NCBI RefSeq assembly: GCF_010894405.1
Contig: NZ_JAAIYA010000032.1
Location: 78,190 to 142,189 of the forward strand
DNA length: 64,000 bases
Reading direction: 5' to 3'
Origin: Pyxidicoccus caerfyrddinensis
GTDB taxonomy: Bacteria; Myxococcota; Myxococcia; Myxococcales; Myxococcaceae
Positions 8,810 to 16,431 of the stretch are shown here, piece by piece (within the stretch, counting starts at the first letter, position 1; each line of letters starts with the position of its first letter). The notes under the pieces are model-generated. The model had not been told where the DNA came from and made no database searches. It saw nothing but the letters and a program-made list of their open reading frames with translations. Made by a program: the position numbers and the translations under genes.

Positions 8810-10062
8810 GAGCGGTGCTTCTTGTGCGTCCGCGCGTGCCGTCCGGGGCCCTGGTCCGGGGAGCGCGTCGGCTGGCTCGCTCCCTGCTGCGGCGGTCCCG
8901 GGTCCTTCTGCGCGGCGAGGAAGTTCTCCCAGTGCTCCTTGAACACGGGGTCCTCGCGCGGCACGGGGACGCGGGGAATCTCCGCGTGCATGATGCTCTC
9001 AATCTTCGTGACGACCTGTCCCTCCCGAGTCATCGCGAAGGTGGACGCCACGCCACTCGCCGCGGCGCGCGCGGTGCGGCCGATGCGGTGGACGTAGTCC
9101 TCGGGGGCGTGCGGCAGGTCGTAGTTGATGACATGCCCCACGTCCTCCACGTCCAGGCCGCGCGCGGCGATGTCCGTGGCCACGAGGACGCGGTACGTGC
9201 CGTCGCGGAAGCCGTCCATGGCCTGCCGGCGCTGGTTCTGCGTGCGGTCCGCATGCAGCAGGGCGGCGCGGTAGCCGGCCTTCTGGAGCGCCTTGTGGAC
9301 CTTCTCCACGCGCTCCTTCGCCCGGGCGAACACGAGCGTCGTCTGGTCCTCGCTGGCGAGCAGCGTGAGCAGCAGCGGCGTCTTCTCCTCTGCCCTCACG
9401 AAGTAGAGCCGCTGCTCCGCGCGCTCGGCGGGGGTGCCGCTGCGAGTCACCTCCACGCGCACGGGGTTGTAGAGGCGCTGGCGGGCGAAGCGGCTCACGT
9501 CCGCGCCCAGCGTCGCGGAGAACAGGAGCGTCTGCCGGCGGTGGGGCAGGGCGGCGAAGATGCGCTCGAGCTGCGGCAGGAAGCCCATGTCCAGCATCCG
9601 GTCCGCTTCGTCGAGGACGAGCGCCTCCAGGTGCGGGAAGGCGGCGGCATCGTTCTCGAGCAGGTCCACCAGCCGCCCCGGCGTGGCCAGCACGAAGGTG
9701 GGCCGCTCCTTCAGCGCATTGACCTGGGCCCCCATGTCCTCGCCGCCGATGACCACCGCGTGAGTGAGGCCGCGAGGCTCCGCGAAGAAGCGCACCGGCT
9801 CCGCGATTTGCAGCACCAATTCGCGCGTGGGGGCGAGCACCAGGCCGAGCGTGCCCTTCCTTCCGGCCAGGCGCTCCACCAGGGGCACGACGTACGCGGC
9901 CGTCTTGCCGGTGCCGGTGGCGGCACAGCCGATGATGTCCCGCCCCTCCAGCGCCGGAGGGATGGCCTGCTCCTGGATGGGGGTGGGACGGGTGAAGCGC
10001 GCCCGGCGCAGGGCGCCGAGGGTCTCCCGCGAGAGGCCGAGTGTTTCGAAGGAGTCGCTCAC
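8806..10062 (-). CDS. rhlE: DEAD-box RNA helicase, RhlE-like
   Basis: This 418-residue ATP-dependent RNA helicase shows all motifs in order: the Q motif (FTRPTPIQEQAIP), Walker A ATGTGKTA, PTREL, TPGR, DEAD (VLDEADRML), SAT, then in domain 2 TLVFARAKE, ATDIAARGLDV and HRIGRTARA. The C-terminal ~50 residues are basic and Pro/Gln-rich, as in RhlE-type helicases that act on ribosome assembly or mRNA decay. The start is the first ATG of the conserved SDSFETLGLS segment. It is downstream of the first VWA gene; a hairpin sits in the 56-bp gap, so it may be a separate transcript. Confidence 0.92.
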   Translation of the reverse strand: MSDSFETLGLSRETLGALRRARFTRPTPIQEQAIPPALEGRDIIGCAATGTGKTAAYVVPLVERLAGRKGTLGLVLAPTRELVLQIAEPVRFFAEPRGLTHAVVIGGEDMGAQVNALKERPTFVLATPGRLVDLLENDAAAFPHLEALVLDEADRMLDMGFLPQLERIFAALPHRRQTLLFSATLGADVSRFARQRLYNPVRVEVTRSGTPAERAEQRLYFVRAEEKTPLLLTLLASEDQTTLVFARAKERVEKVHKALQKAGYRAALLHADRTQNQRRQAMDGFRDGTYRVLVATDIAARGLDVEDVGHVINYDLPHAPEDYVHRIGRTARAAASGVASTFAMTREGQVVTKIESIMHAEIPRVPVPREDPVFKEHWENFLAAQKDPGPPQQGASQPTRSPDQGPGRHARTHKKHRS

Positions 10063-10068
10063 GCCCCC

Positions 10069-10103
10069 GGGCTACCACGGCGCGGGCCCTCGTGGGAGAG
10101 CCC
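10069..10103 (-). terminator. Imperfect hairpin between VWA gene and helicase gene
   Basis: GGGCT-CCACG pairs with CGTGG-AGCCC (10 bp with a 1 x 3 internal loop). It lies in the gap after the stop of the first VWA gene on the minus strand and before the helicase start. It is consistent with a terminator; no U-tract is seen. Confidence 0.4.
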
Positions 10104-10118
10104 TGGCGTGTCTGTGTC

Positions 10119-11024
10119 CTACGACGCGCGCCGGAGGACCTGGGCCCAGGGCTCGATGGCCCGGACGATGCCCTTCACGCGCTCCTTCGGCGTGCCCGAA
10201 GCGAGCAGCCGAGCGGCGACGGCGTCGACGCTGGGGACGGCGCGCTCGGTGAGGGCCACCAGCGCGGCGGCCACGTCGCACGTGTCCGCAGGGTCGTCCA
10301 TGCAGATGACCCTGTCGCCCATGTACCCGCGCCAGAACTTCTCGCACCGGCCGCGACGCTGCTGGTCGGGGATGAGGAAGAACGGGTGGAAGGTCTTGTC
10401 CAGCCGGCTGACGACCTCTTCCATGGGCACGTCGCGCTCCAGCTTCGTGCCGATGAGCCCCTCGATGTGCTCCTTGGCCACGTGGTTGAAGGCGGGCTCG
10501 TCGCCCGTCATGAAGAAGTAGCCCTTCTTGCCGCGCTTCTCGAAGCAGTCCATCGCGGTGTGCTCGGCGGCGAAGTACATGCCCAGCTCGTACGTCTCCG
10601 CCGGGTTGGAGCCGCCGCCGCGCTCCAGGAACATCCACGTGAGCCACTGGTCCATCTGCTGCTCGGAGGACTCGAACTGGCCCGCCTGGAGGGGCGCGCG
10701 GTCCATGTACGCGTCGCCCACCGCCATGAACATCACCTGCGGGTCGGGGATGCCCGCCTCCATCAGGTCCTTCATGAAGGACGGCAGCGTCTGGCGCGCG
10801 AGGATTTCGGGGATGTTGCCCATGGAGCCCGTCACGTCGAGCGCCATGACCACGGCGAGCGAGTTGGGGTGCGCCGCGCTGTCTCGGCTCTCGCGGAACT
10901 TCACGCCGCGAGGGTCCATCTTCGGGTGACAGGCGCGCTGCGTGAAGACCTCCTGCTGCGGGAGGTCCTTGCGGGCCTTCGTCATCGCCTCGTGCGCTTC
11001 GTAGCTGTAGCTGCCGTACCCCAT
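10119..11024 (-). CDS. VWA-domain protein 1 (paralogue of the protein at 13920-14897)
   Basis: This 301-residue protein opens with MGYGSYSYEAHEAMTKAR and contains a von Willebrand A domain with a MIDAS metal site (DVTGSMG at ~67-73), then MAVGDA and an FFMTGDEPA strand that would supply the third MIDAS segment. VWA domains hold protein partners through a divalent cation. No signal peptide or membrane segment is seen, so it is probably cytoplasmic. It is clearly homologous over its whole length to the second VWA protein in the same cluster. The PurA-like gene ends 31 bp upstream, so the two are probably co-transcribed. Function is unknown; see the cluster finding. Confidence 0.85.
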   Translation of the reverse strand: MGYGSYSYEAHEAMTKARKDLPQQEVFTQRACHPKMDPRGVKFRESRDSAAHPNSLAVVMALDVTGSMGNIPEILARQTLPSFMKDLMEAGIPDPQVMFMAVGDAYMDRAPLQAGQFESSEQQMDQWLTWMFLERGGGSNPAETYELGMYFAAEHTAMDCFEKRGKKGYFFMTGDEPAFNHVAKEHIEGLIGTKLERDVPMEEVVSRLDKTFHPFFLIPDQQRRGRCEKFWRGYMGDRVICMDDPADTCDVAAALVALTERAVPSVDAVAARLLASGTPKERVKGIVRAIEPWAQVLRRAS

Positions 11025-11055
11025 GTCACGACCCCCTCGTGTGTGGGGCCCGAGG

Positions 11056-12456
11056 CTAGCGCGGAGCCGTTCGCGCCGTCAGCCCCCGCTCTCGCTTGTC
11101 ACGAGCGGCGGGGCCGTGGGACGTCACCGACACCCGGACTCCCAGCGTGGACTCCACCCACGCCACGAAGCGGTCCGCACGCCCGTCGGGCGGCGCTCCC
11201 AGGTCGAGCTCCTCGCGGAGGGGGATGCACGTGGCCAGCGCATGGGTGAGGCGCTCCTGGTGGGCGAGGTCGCGGTGCGGACCCAGGCGCAGCGCCGTCA
11301 CGCGGGTGGCCTCCGCCGTGTCCCGGACGAGCACGTCGTCAGCCATCGGTGGCGCACGGTACGCCGTACACACGGGCCAGCGGGCCCCGAGCCGGTCCAG
11401 GTGGGTGAGTGCCAGGGAATCCACGCCACCACAGGCTGCCAGAGCGTGGCGCGCGAGCACGGCATCGAAGGCGCCCACGCGGAAGCCTCCCTGCCAGCCT
11501 GCGGCGCCGTTGTGCGGCTCGGGCAGGGCGGGAGTGAGGGCGGGCTCCTCGGTGGGGAAGGGGCCTTCGCCGTGGCGGGTGGCATAGGTGCGCAGGACGC
11601 CGAGCCGGTGGATGTCACCGTCGAAGCCCTGCTCGCGAAGCAGCTCCAGCGCGAGGTCGAAGGTGCAGGTGCTCCAGGTGGTGTGCGGGTGGAAGCCACG
11701 CCACTCGTCCAGGAGCACGCCCTGCGCGCCCTCGAAGACGGTGGTGCCTTCGCGGAGCTGTGAGTCCAACCCGTCGTCGCCCACCACGCGCTCACGGGGA
11801 CGCAGGGACTGCACGGCGTCCGCCCAGCGCTCGGCGACGTCCACGTCATCCATGAGCGCCAGCTCGGGCTCGGCCTGGGGATGATTCCTCGCGGCGCGCA
11901 ATATGTCCGCCAGCTCCGAGCGCAGCCGTTCCTGTGCGACGCGGGCCTTGCGCGCGAGCGATACGGGGTTGCCCAGGTCTCCCGCGTGGAGCGCGTCCTC
12001 CGGGTGCGCGAGCGCATCCCGCACCGTCTCGCCCACGCCGACGCCGCAGGTGCCGTGGCGGCCCGGGCCTCGCGCCAGCTCGCGCAGTCTGCCCATGGCC
12101 TGGTGGAAGGGGGTGATGACTCGCGCGCCCTCGCTCACCGTGGTCCGGTCCAGTGCATCCGGCACGCCGCGCTCCGCGAGGTAGCGGGCCTCCACCCGCA
12201 TGGCCAGGGGATGGAGGATGGTGGGCCGCGCCAGGTGCGTGCGCACGCCGGGGATGAGGGTGCCCGCGCCGAACTGCGAGAAGGTGTGGTGCCGCCCGTC
12301 ATCGGTGACGACGTTGTGGCCTGCCTGGGCTCCGCCGTTGAAGCGCACCACGAGACACGCACCGTGGCGGCGCACCAGCCAGTCGGTGAGCGTGCCCTTG
12401 CCGGCATCTCCGAAGCCGAGGTCGACGACGATGTGGGCCGCGCGGGAGGGACTCAT
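11056..12456 (-). CDS. Divergent adenylosuccinate-synthetase-like enzyme
   Basis: This 466-residue protein has the PurA fold. The P-loop reads GFGDAGKGTL (canonical GDEGKGK), with the catalytic D17 kept. FNGGAQAGHNVV supplies the catalytic H47. LIPGV, FEGAQGVLLDE, GVLRTYATRHGEGPFPTE and a late GWQGGFRVGAFDAV follow in the right order. Several substrate-contact segments differ: E after the Asp is Ala, the usual SSNT stretch reads TTWSTCT, and the IMP/GTP loop is altered. It may therefore make an unusual aspartyl- or amino-purine rather than housekeeping adenylosuccinate (inference). It lies between a VWA gene and a lipoprotein gene, not with other pur genes. The ATG at 12456 is used; another ATG exists at 12489. 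Confidence 0.8.
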   Translation of the reverse strand: MSPSRAAHIVVDLGFGDAGKGTLTDWLVRRHGACLVVRFNGGAQAGHNVVTDDGRHHTFSQFGAGTLIPGVRTHLARPTILHPLAMRVEARYLAERGVPDALDRTTVSEGARVITPFHQAMGRLRELARGPGRHGTCGVGVGETVRDALAHPEDALHAGDLGNPVSLARKARVAQERLRSELADILRAARNHPQAEPELALMDDVDVAERWADAVQSLRPRERVVGDDGLDSQLREGTTVFEGAQGVLLDEWRGFHPHTTWSTCTFDLALELLREQGFDGDIHRLGVLRTYATRHGEGPFPTEEPALTPALPEPHNGAAGWQGGFRVGAFDAVLARHALAACGGVDSLALTHLDRLGARWPVCTAYRAPPMADDVLVRDTAEATRVTALRLGPHRDLAHQERLTHALATCIPLREELDLGAPPDGRADRFVAWVESTLGVRVSVTSHGPAARDKRERGLTARTAPR

Positions 12457-12511
12457 GGGCAGGCGTGACGAGGGGACGGCCCACAGCATCGCACGGTGCG
12501 TTCACTGCCGC

Positions 12512-12547
12512 CCGCGTCCAGGGCCGCGTCGAACCTGGACGCGGCCC
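12512..12547 (-). terminator. Two mutually exclusive GC-rich hairpins
   Basis: In the gap between the lipoprotein gene and the PurA-like gene, CCGCGTCCAGG (12512-12522) can pair perfectly with 12534-12544. GGGCCGCGTC (12521-12530) can also pair perfectly with 12538-12547. The two stems share bases, so only one can form at a time. The inner one (10 bp, 7-base loop) looks like a terminator on the minus strand. A simple terminator is the safe reading; an attenuator-like switch is possible. Confidence 0.5.
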
Positions 12548-12571
12548 TCCGTTCTCGACGCCTGCCTGCTC

Positions 12572-13816
12572 CTACGGCTCGCCAGTCTGGGACAGCCGCT
12601 CCTGGACGACGGTGGCGCTTCCCGAGGGCACCTCCGTCCGCTGTGGAAAGCCGTGAGCGTCGAGCTCCATCTTCAGGGACATGGGGCCCAGCTCCATCGT
12701 GGCGGCGCGGGCACCTGCTTCCGCGCGGGGACGGACCACCACCTTCGTCGGTGCGGATGCGTTGGCCGGGGGCACCCACAGCATGGCCTCGAGCGGCGTG
12801 CCCTGGCCCTTCAGCAACCCCTCGCGCAGTCTCGCGGCGAGGCCCACCTCTCCGATGAGCTCGCCCGTCAGGCGCGCCTGCGTGTCCTTGCCGTCCACCT
12901 GGCCCTCGACGTTGTAGCTCCCGTCCTCCTGCCGGCGCAGGCTGACGTTGGCGGAGGTCGTGGTGTTGACCCGCTTCGCGTACCTCTTGCTGACGAGCAC
13001 GCCAGCGGTGTCCGCCTGCTCGACCGTGGTGCTGTCTACATAGACGAGCTTCGCGGGAGCGCCGGGACTCACCAGCGTGGTGCTGACCTCGAGGATGCTC
13101 CCGCCCGTCTTGGCGCCGAAGAGCGCGGTGTACTGGAACCCGAGGGGCACCTCGCCCACGCGCATCACCTGCACGTCGCTGTAGTAGGGCGCCACCGGCT
13201 GCTCCGTCGCCGTGGAGGTGAGGCCCGTGGCGATGGACCCGGTGACGTCGAGGAAGGTTTGCGTGTAGCCCAGTTCATCGTGGAAGCAGGCCTTGGGCAG
13301 GACGGGGTCGGCGTGAACCATCACCTTGATGACGCCTACCTTCGTGGCCTCCCCGGTACCCCGGGTGAATTCGCCTTCGAGGTACATGGCGGGGCTGCCC
13401 GCGTAGGCCTTGATTGCCGTGGTCCGTACCTTCTGCAGCGTGAGCCCGTCCATGAGCGACTCGAAGATGTTGCGCGCCGCGGCACCGGCGTCGATGGGCT
13501 CTTTGTAGAAGAGGCAGGTGATGGGCACGGAGGTGCCAATCGGCACCGTGAGCAGGGTGCTGCCATTGGGGTGCTTCATCAGCTCGGGCGCACCAGCAGC
13601 CGGTACGGTGCCCCGGAAGAGGACGCCCTCGGCCTCCACGGGCTTGCGAGGCAGCGGCTCGGTGAGCTCCCGGGCGAGCGCCTCACGGATGGTGCGGGGC
13701 TCGCTCTTCGCGGGAGCCGAGGGCGCCGGGGCGGATTCGGCCCGGGTCGCAGGGGTGTTCGCCGCACAGCCCGCGAGGAGAACGGCGGAAAACACGGTCA
13801 GTCTGGGTAGAGGCAT
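12572..13816 (-). CDS. Lipoprotein of unknown function
   Basis: This 414-residue protein begins with a classical lipoprotein signal (PRLTVFSAVLLAGCAAN, lipobox LAGC), so it should be anchored to a membrane facing the periplasm or surface. After a Pro/Ala-rich linker to ~50, the body alternates short strands and resembles no family I know. It ends with a domain rich in VVVRPRAE and MELGPMSLKMELD strands. The gene lies inside the VWA cluster, 104 bp after the second VWA gene and 115 bp before the PurA-like gene. Structured sequence lies on both sides. It could be unrelated to the cytoplasmic proteins around it. Confidence 0.75.
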   Translation of the reverse strand: MPLPRLTVFSAVLLAGCAANTPATRAESAPAPSAPAKSEPRTIREALARELTEPLPRKPVEAEGVLFRGTVPAAGAPELMKHPNGSTLLTVPIGTSVPITCLFYKEPIDAGAAARNIFESLMDGLTLQKVRTTAIKAYAGSPAMYLEGEFTRGTGEATKVGVIKVMVHADPVLPKACFHDELGYTQTFLDVTGSIATGLTSTATEQPVAPYYSDVQVMRVGEVPLGFQYTALFGAKTGGSILEVSTTLVSPGAPAKLVYVDSTTVEQADTAGVLVSKRYAKRVNTTTSANVSLRRQEDGSYNVEGQVDGKDTQARLTGELIGEVGLAARLREGLLKGQGTPLEAMLWVPPANASAPTKVVVRPRAEAGARAATMELGPMSLKMELDAHGFPQRTEVPSGSATVVQERLSQTGEP

Positions 13817-13825
13817 GCGGCACCT

Positions 13826-13912
13826 GTCGCGGAGAGGTCGGACGTCCTGACGACGTATTCGTACCGGGCGCCCGGTTCTGGTCGTTGCCGGGCGGCGACC
13901 TCGCTCCGCGAC
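13826..13912 (-). promoter_or_regulatory. Long intergenic stem-loop before the lipoprotein gene
   Basis: 13826-13840 pairs with 13896-13912 to give 9 + 6 bp separated by a 2-base bulge. The 55-base loop contains a perfect 14-bp palindrome (ACCGGGCGCCCGGT, 13863-13876). The structure fills the gap between the second VWA gene stop (13920) and the lipoprotein ATG (13816), ending 10 bases before that ATG. It may end the VWA transcript or form a structured leader that hides the ribosome site. Confidence 0.5.
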
Positions 13913-13919
13913 GGGCGAA

Positions 13920-14897
13920 TCAGCGCAGGCGCCGGTGCCCCGAGTTGTCGTCGTTCGTGGGCAGGTGCTCGTCCTCCAGCGGGGGCCGGGGAACACCGTC
14001 CCGCCCCAGCGTCGCCGCGAAGGGCGTGAGCGCGCGGATGACGGCGCCCAGCCGCTGCCGCGTGAGGTCCTGCTTCTTCAAGTGCCGGGCGAGCGCATCG
14101 AGGTCGGAGAACGCGCCCTCGCACAGTCCCACCAGCCCCGCTGCCACCTCCACGGTGTCGGTAGGGTCCTCCATGCAGATGACGCGGTCGCCGAGCAGCT
14201 CCCGCCAGTCGCGCTCGCAGTTGCGCCGCCGTGCGAGGTCCGGGATGAGGAAGAACGGCTCGTAGGTGAGCTGCAGCTCGTCCACCACCTGCTTCACCGG
14301 CAGGTCCTGTTCCAGCGTGTCGCCGATGAGCTGCGCCACCTGCTTGCGCGAGACATAGCCGTAGGGCCGCTCGTCGCCCGTCATGAAGAAGTAGCCCCGG
14401 TGCTTGCGCTTGCGCCAGCAGTCCAGCTCAGTGTGGCGGGCGGCGAAGTACATGCCCAGCTCGTAGGACTCCGTGCCCGCCGCGCCGCCGCCGCCCTCCA
14501 GGTAGCTCCACGTGAGCCACTGGTCCATCTGCCGCTCGGAGGACTCGAACTGGCCCACCTGGAGCGGCGCGCGGTCGCCGTTCGCATCACCCACCGCCAT
14601 GAAGAGCACCTGCGGGTCAGGGATGCCCGCGCTCAGCAGCGCCTTCATGAAGGCCGGCAGCCGGTGGCGCGCGAGCAGGTCTGGGATTTCCCCCATGGAG
14701 CCGGTGACGTCGAGCGAGAAGATGATGCCGAGCGACTGCGGATGGGCCTCGCTGTCGCGGCTCTCTCGCCACTTCACGCCTTGCGGCTCCATCAGCGGAT
14801 GGCAGCGCTCCTGCCGGAAGACTTCCTGGCGCGGCAGCTCCGACCGCGCGCGGGTCATCGTCTCGTGGGCCTCGTAGCTGTAGCTCCCGTATCCCAT
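13920..14897 (-). CDS. VWA-domain protein 2 (paralogue of the protein at 10119-11024)
   Basis: This 325-residue paralogue shares the opening MGYGSYSYEAHETMTRAR, the MIDAS segment SLDVTGSMGEIP, LFMAVGDANGDRAPLQ, QMDQWLTW, YELGMYFAA, GYFFMTGDE and DRVICMEDP with the first VWA protein. It carries an extra ~25-residue basic/acidic C-terminal tail. No secretion signal is seen. Its ATG shares one base with the TGA of the pseudokinase gene (TGATG), so the two are translationally coupled and probably act together. Two related VWA proteins in one locus could form a heteromer, as proposed for other VWA/kinase stress modules (inference). Confidence 0.85.
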   Translation of the reverse strand: MGYGSYSYEAHETMTRARSELPRQEVFRQERCHPLMEPQGVKWRESRDSEAHPQSLGIIFSLDVTGSMGEIPDLLARHRLPAFMKALLSAGIPDPQVLFMAVGDANGDRAPLQVGQFESSERQMDQWLTWSYLEGGGGAAGTESYELGMYFAARHTELDCWRKRKHRGYFFMTGDERPYGYVSRKQVAQLIGDTLEQDLPVKQVVDELQLTYEPFFLIPDLARRRNCERDWRELLGDRVICMEDPTDTVEVAAGLVGLCEGAFSDLDALARHLKKQDLTRQRLGAVIRALTPFAATLGRDGVPRPPLEDEHLPTNDDNSGHRRLR

Positions 14898-15919
14898 CAG
14901 CGCCACCCCGGCATCGAGAAGGGGATGAACTTCGGCTCCCCGAAGGACTCGCGCGCTGCGAAGTCCACGCGCTCCTTGAGCTGCCACGCGTCGAAGGCCA
15001 CCTCGCGGTGGTCCACGTCACACTGCTGCTTCAACAGGTCCGCCAGCGGAGGCGGCACTCCTCCCGGCACCGAGCCCGTGGCTGCGTCTCCTCCCATCAC
15101 CCAGGCGATGCACCGCGCGGCCATCACCAGGTCGGTGGTGGGCGTGGGCCCATCTCCCTTCCAGACGGCCTCCGGATAGAAGTCCCGGTGACGCGCGCTG
15201 GTGCAGGGCAGGGACTGGTGCGAGGCGAAGCGCACCGCGCTGGACCAGCCAATCAGCATGAGACCGTGGTCCCTCGGGTGGATGAGCAGATGCGGCGGCA
15301 GCACGGCGCCGTGCACGTAGCCGCTGCGGTGCGCGAAGCCGAGCACCTCCAGCAGGCGCTTCCACATCCACACCGCCGTGCGCGGGTCCACGCCGCTGGA
15401 GTGAACCTCTCGCACGTCGGTGAGCGAGTGCTGGAAGCCGCTGTTCCACCGGTACACCGCCGCCGCGCGCGGGATGCCCTCCGGGTCCTTCACGGGGCCC
15501 CGGGCCACCGGCTGCGGGAGGAGCCGGGTGAAGTGCTCGGCGCCCTGGGCCTTGCTGCCGTGGAGCTCTTCGAGAATCTCGTACTCGCGCGCGACGAGGT
15601 CCGCGTCCGAGAGGGCCCTGACCACCTTGAGCACTACCAGCTCGGTGATGCGCGCGTCGCGCCGCGCGAGGAACACGTCACTGCTGTCCCCTCGTCCCAA
15701 TCTCCCGAGCAGCACATAGCGCGTGCCCGCGACGGTGACGCGGGGGCGGTCCGGCGCGAAGGGCGGGTCGTCGGCGGGGCGCGCGGGCATGGGCCACACC
15801 GCCGAGCCCGACGCGGACACCATGGCGCCGCAGTACTCGCAGGCGAGGATGCCGTTGGGCGAAGAAGGAGGTGGAAGCTTCGCGCCGCAGCCAGGACACT
15901 TCAGGAGCTGTAATTCCAT
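14897..15919 (-). CDS. Zinc-ribbon protein kinase-like protein, probable pseudokinase
   Basis: This 340-residue protein starts with a zinc ribbon (C8, C11, C27, C30). A Ser/Thr-kinase-like fold follows: a glycine loop (LGRLGRGDSSDVFLA), the VLKVV Lys strand and an REYEILEEL helix. The catalytic loop, normally HRDxKxxN, reads YVHGAVLPPHLL, so the catalytic Asp and Asn are gone. The DFG position reads LIGWSS, so the metal-binding Asp is gone too. It probably cannot phosphorylate and may bind nucleotide or act as a scaffold. A GAGG-type ribosome site lies 5 bases before the ATG at 15919. It is the first gene of the minus-strand cluster, coupled to VWA 2. Confidence 0.8.
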   Translation of the reverse strand: MELQLLKCPGCGAKLPPPSSPNGILACEYCGAMVSASGSAVWPMPARPADDPPFAPDRPRVTVAGTRYVLLGRLGRGDSSDVFLARRDARITELVVLKVVRALSDADLVAREYEILEELHGSKAQGAEHFTRLLPQPVARGPVKDPEGIPRAAAVYRWNSGFQHSLTDVREVHSSGVDPRTAVWMWKRLLEVLGFAHRSGYVHGAVLPPHLLIHPRDHGLMLIGWSSAVRFASHQSLPCTSARHRDFYPEAVWKGDGPTPTTDLVMAARCIAWVMGGDAATGSVPGGVPPPLADLLKQQCDVDHREVAFDAWQLKERVDFAARESFGEPKFIPFSMPGWR

Positions 15920-15972
15920 CCCGCCCTCGTGTTCTCCGGGGCCAACATAGCGCACCCACCCCGGAATCCCCC

Positions 15973-16431
15973 ATGCTCTCCTCTGTTCCAGTCGTCCTCG
16001 ACACCAATGTTGTACTGGACCTCTTCGCCTTCGACGACGCGCACGCCCGTCCCCTGGCCGAGGCCCTCGATGCGGGGACACTCACCGCGTGGGCGGACGC
16101 GGAGACGCTGGCGGAGCTGGGCTACGTGCTCGCGTCGCGCAACTTCCGTCCGGGGTGGGACGCGGCGGCGCGGCAGCAGACGCAGGAGCGCTTCCGGGCC
16201 CTGGCGCGCGTGGTGCCGGCGGGGGAGGGGACACCCGCGCCGGAGCTGCCCCGCTGCCGTGACAGGGACGACCAGAAGTTCCTCCTCCTGGCCGCCCGAG
16301 CCGGAGCCGCGTGGCTGGTGAGCAAGGACAAGCGTGTGCTGTCCATGGCCGGCCGCAGCGGACTGCCCTTCACCATCCTCACCGTCCGGCAGGCGGTGGA
16401 GCGCCTTCAGGCGTTGGTAGCGGGGCGGTAG
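15973..16431 (+). CDS. PIN-domain protein (COG1569-type putative toxin)
   Basis: This 152-residue protein has the acidic PIN nuclease residues: VVLDTNVVLD at the N-terminus, an ETLAELGYV helix with the conserved Glu, CRDRDDQKFLLLA, and AWLVSKDKRVL. PIN domains are Mg-dependent ribonucleases, often VapC-type toxins. No small antitoxin gene is next to it. The gene upstream is the divergent pseudokinase, 53 bp away, and the downstream gene is convergent with a 25-bp tail overlap. It could be an orphan toxin-like RNase or a housekeeping PIN protein. Confidence 0.8.
   Translation: MLSSVPVVLDTNVVLDLFAFDDAHARPLAEALDAGTLTAWADAETLAELGYVLASRNFRPGWDAAARQQTQERFRALARVVPAGEGTPAPELPRCRDRDDQKFLLLAARAGAAWLVSKDKRVLSMAGRSGLPFTILTVRQAVERLQALVAGR

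Noticed and set aside
15973..16431. Toxin-antitoxin pair with the PIN gene
   Set aside because: No short antitoxin-like gene is found on either side.
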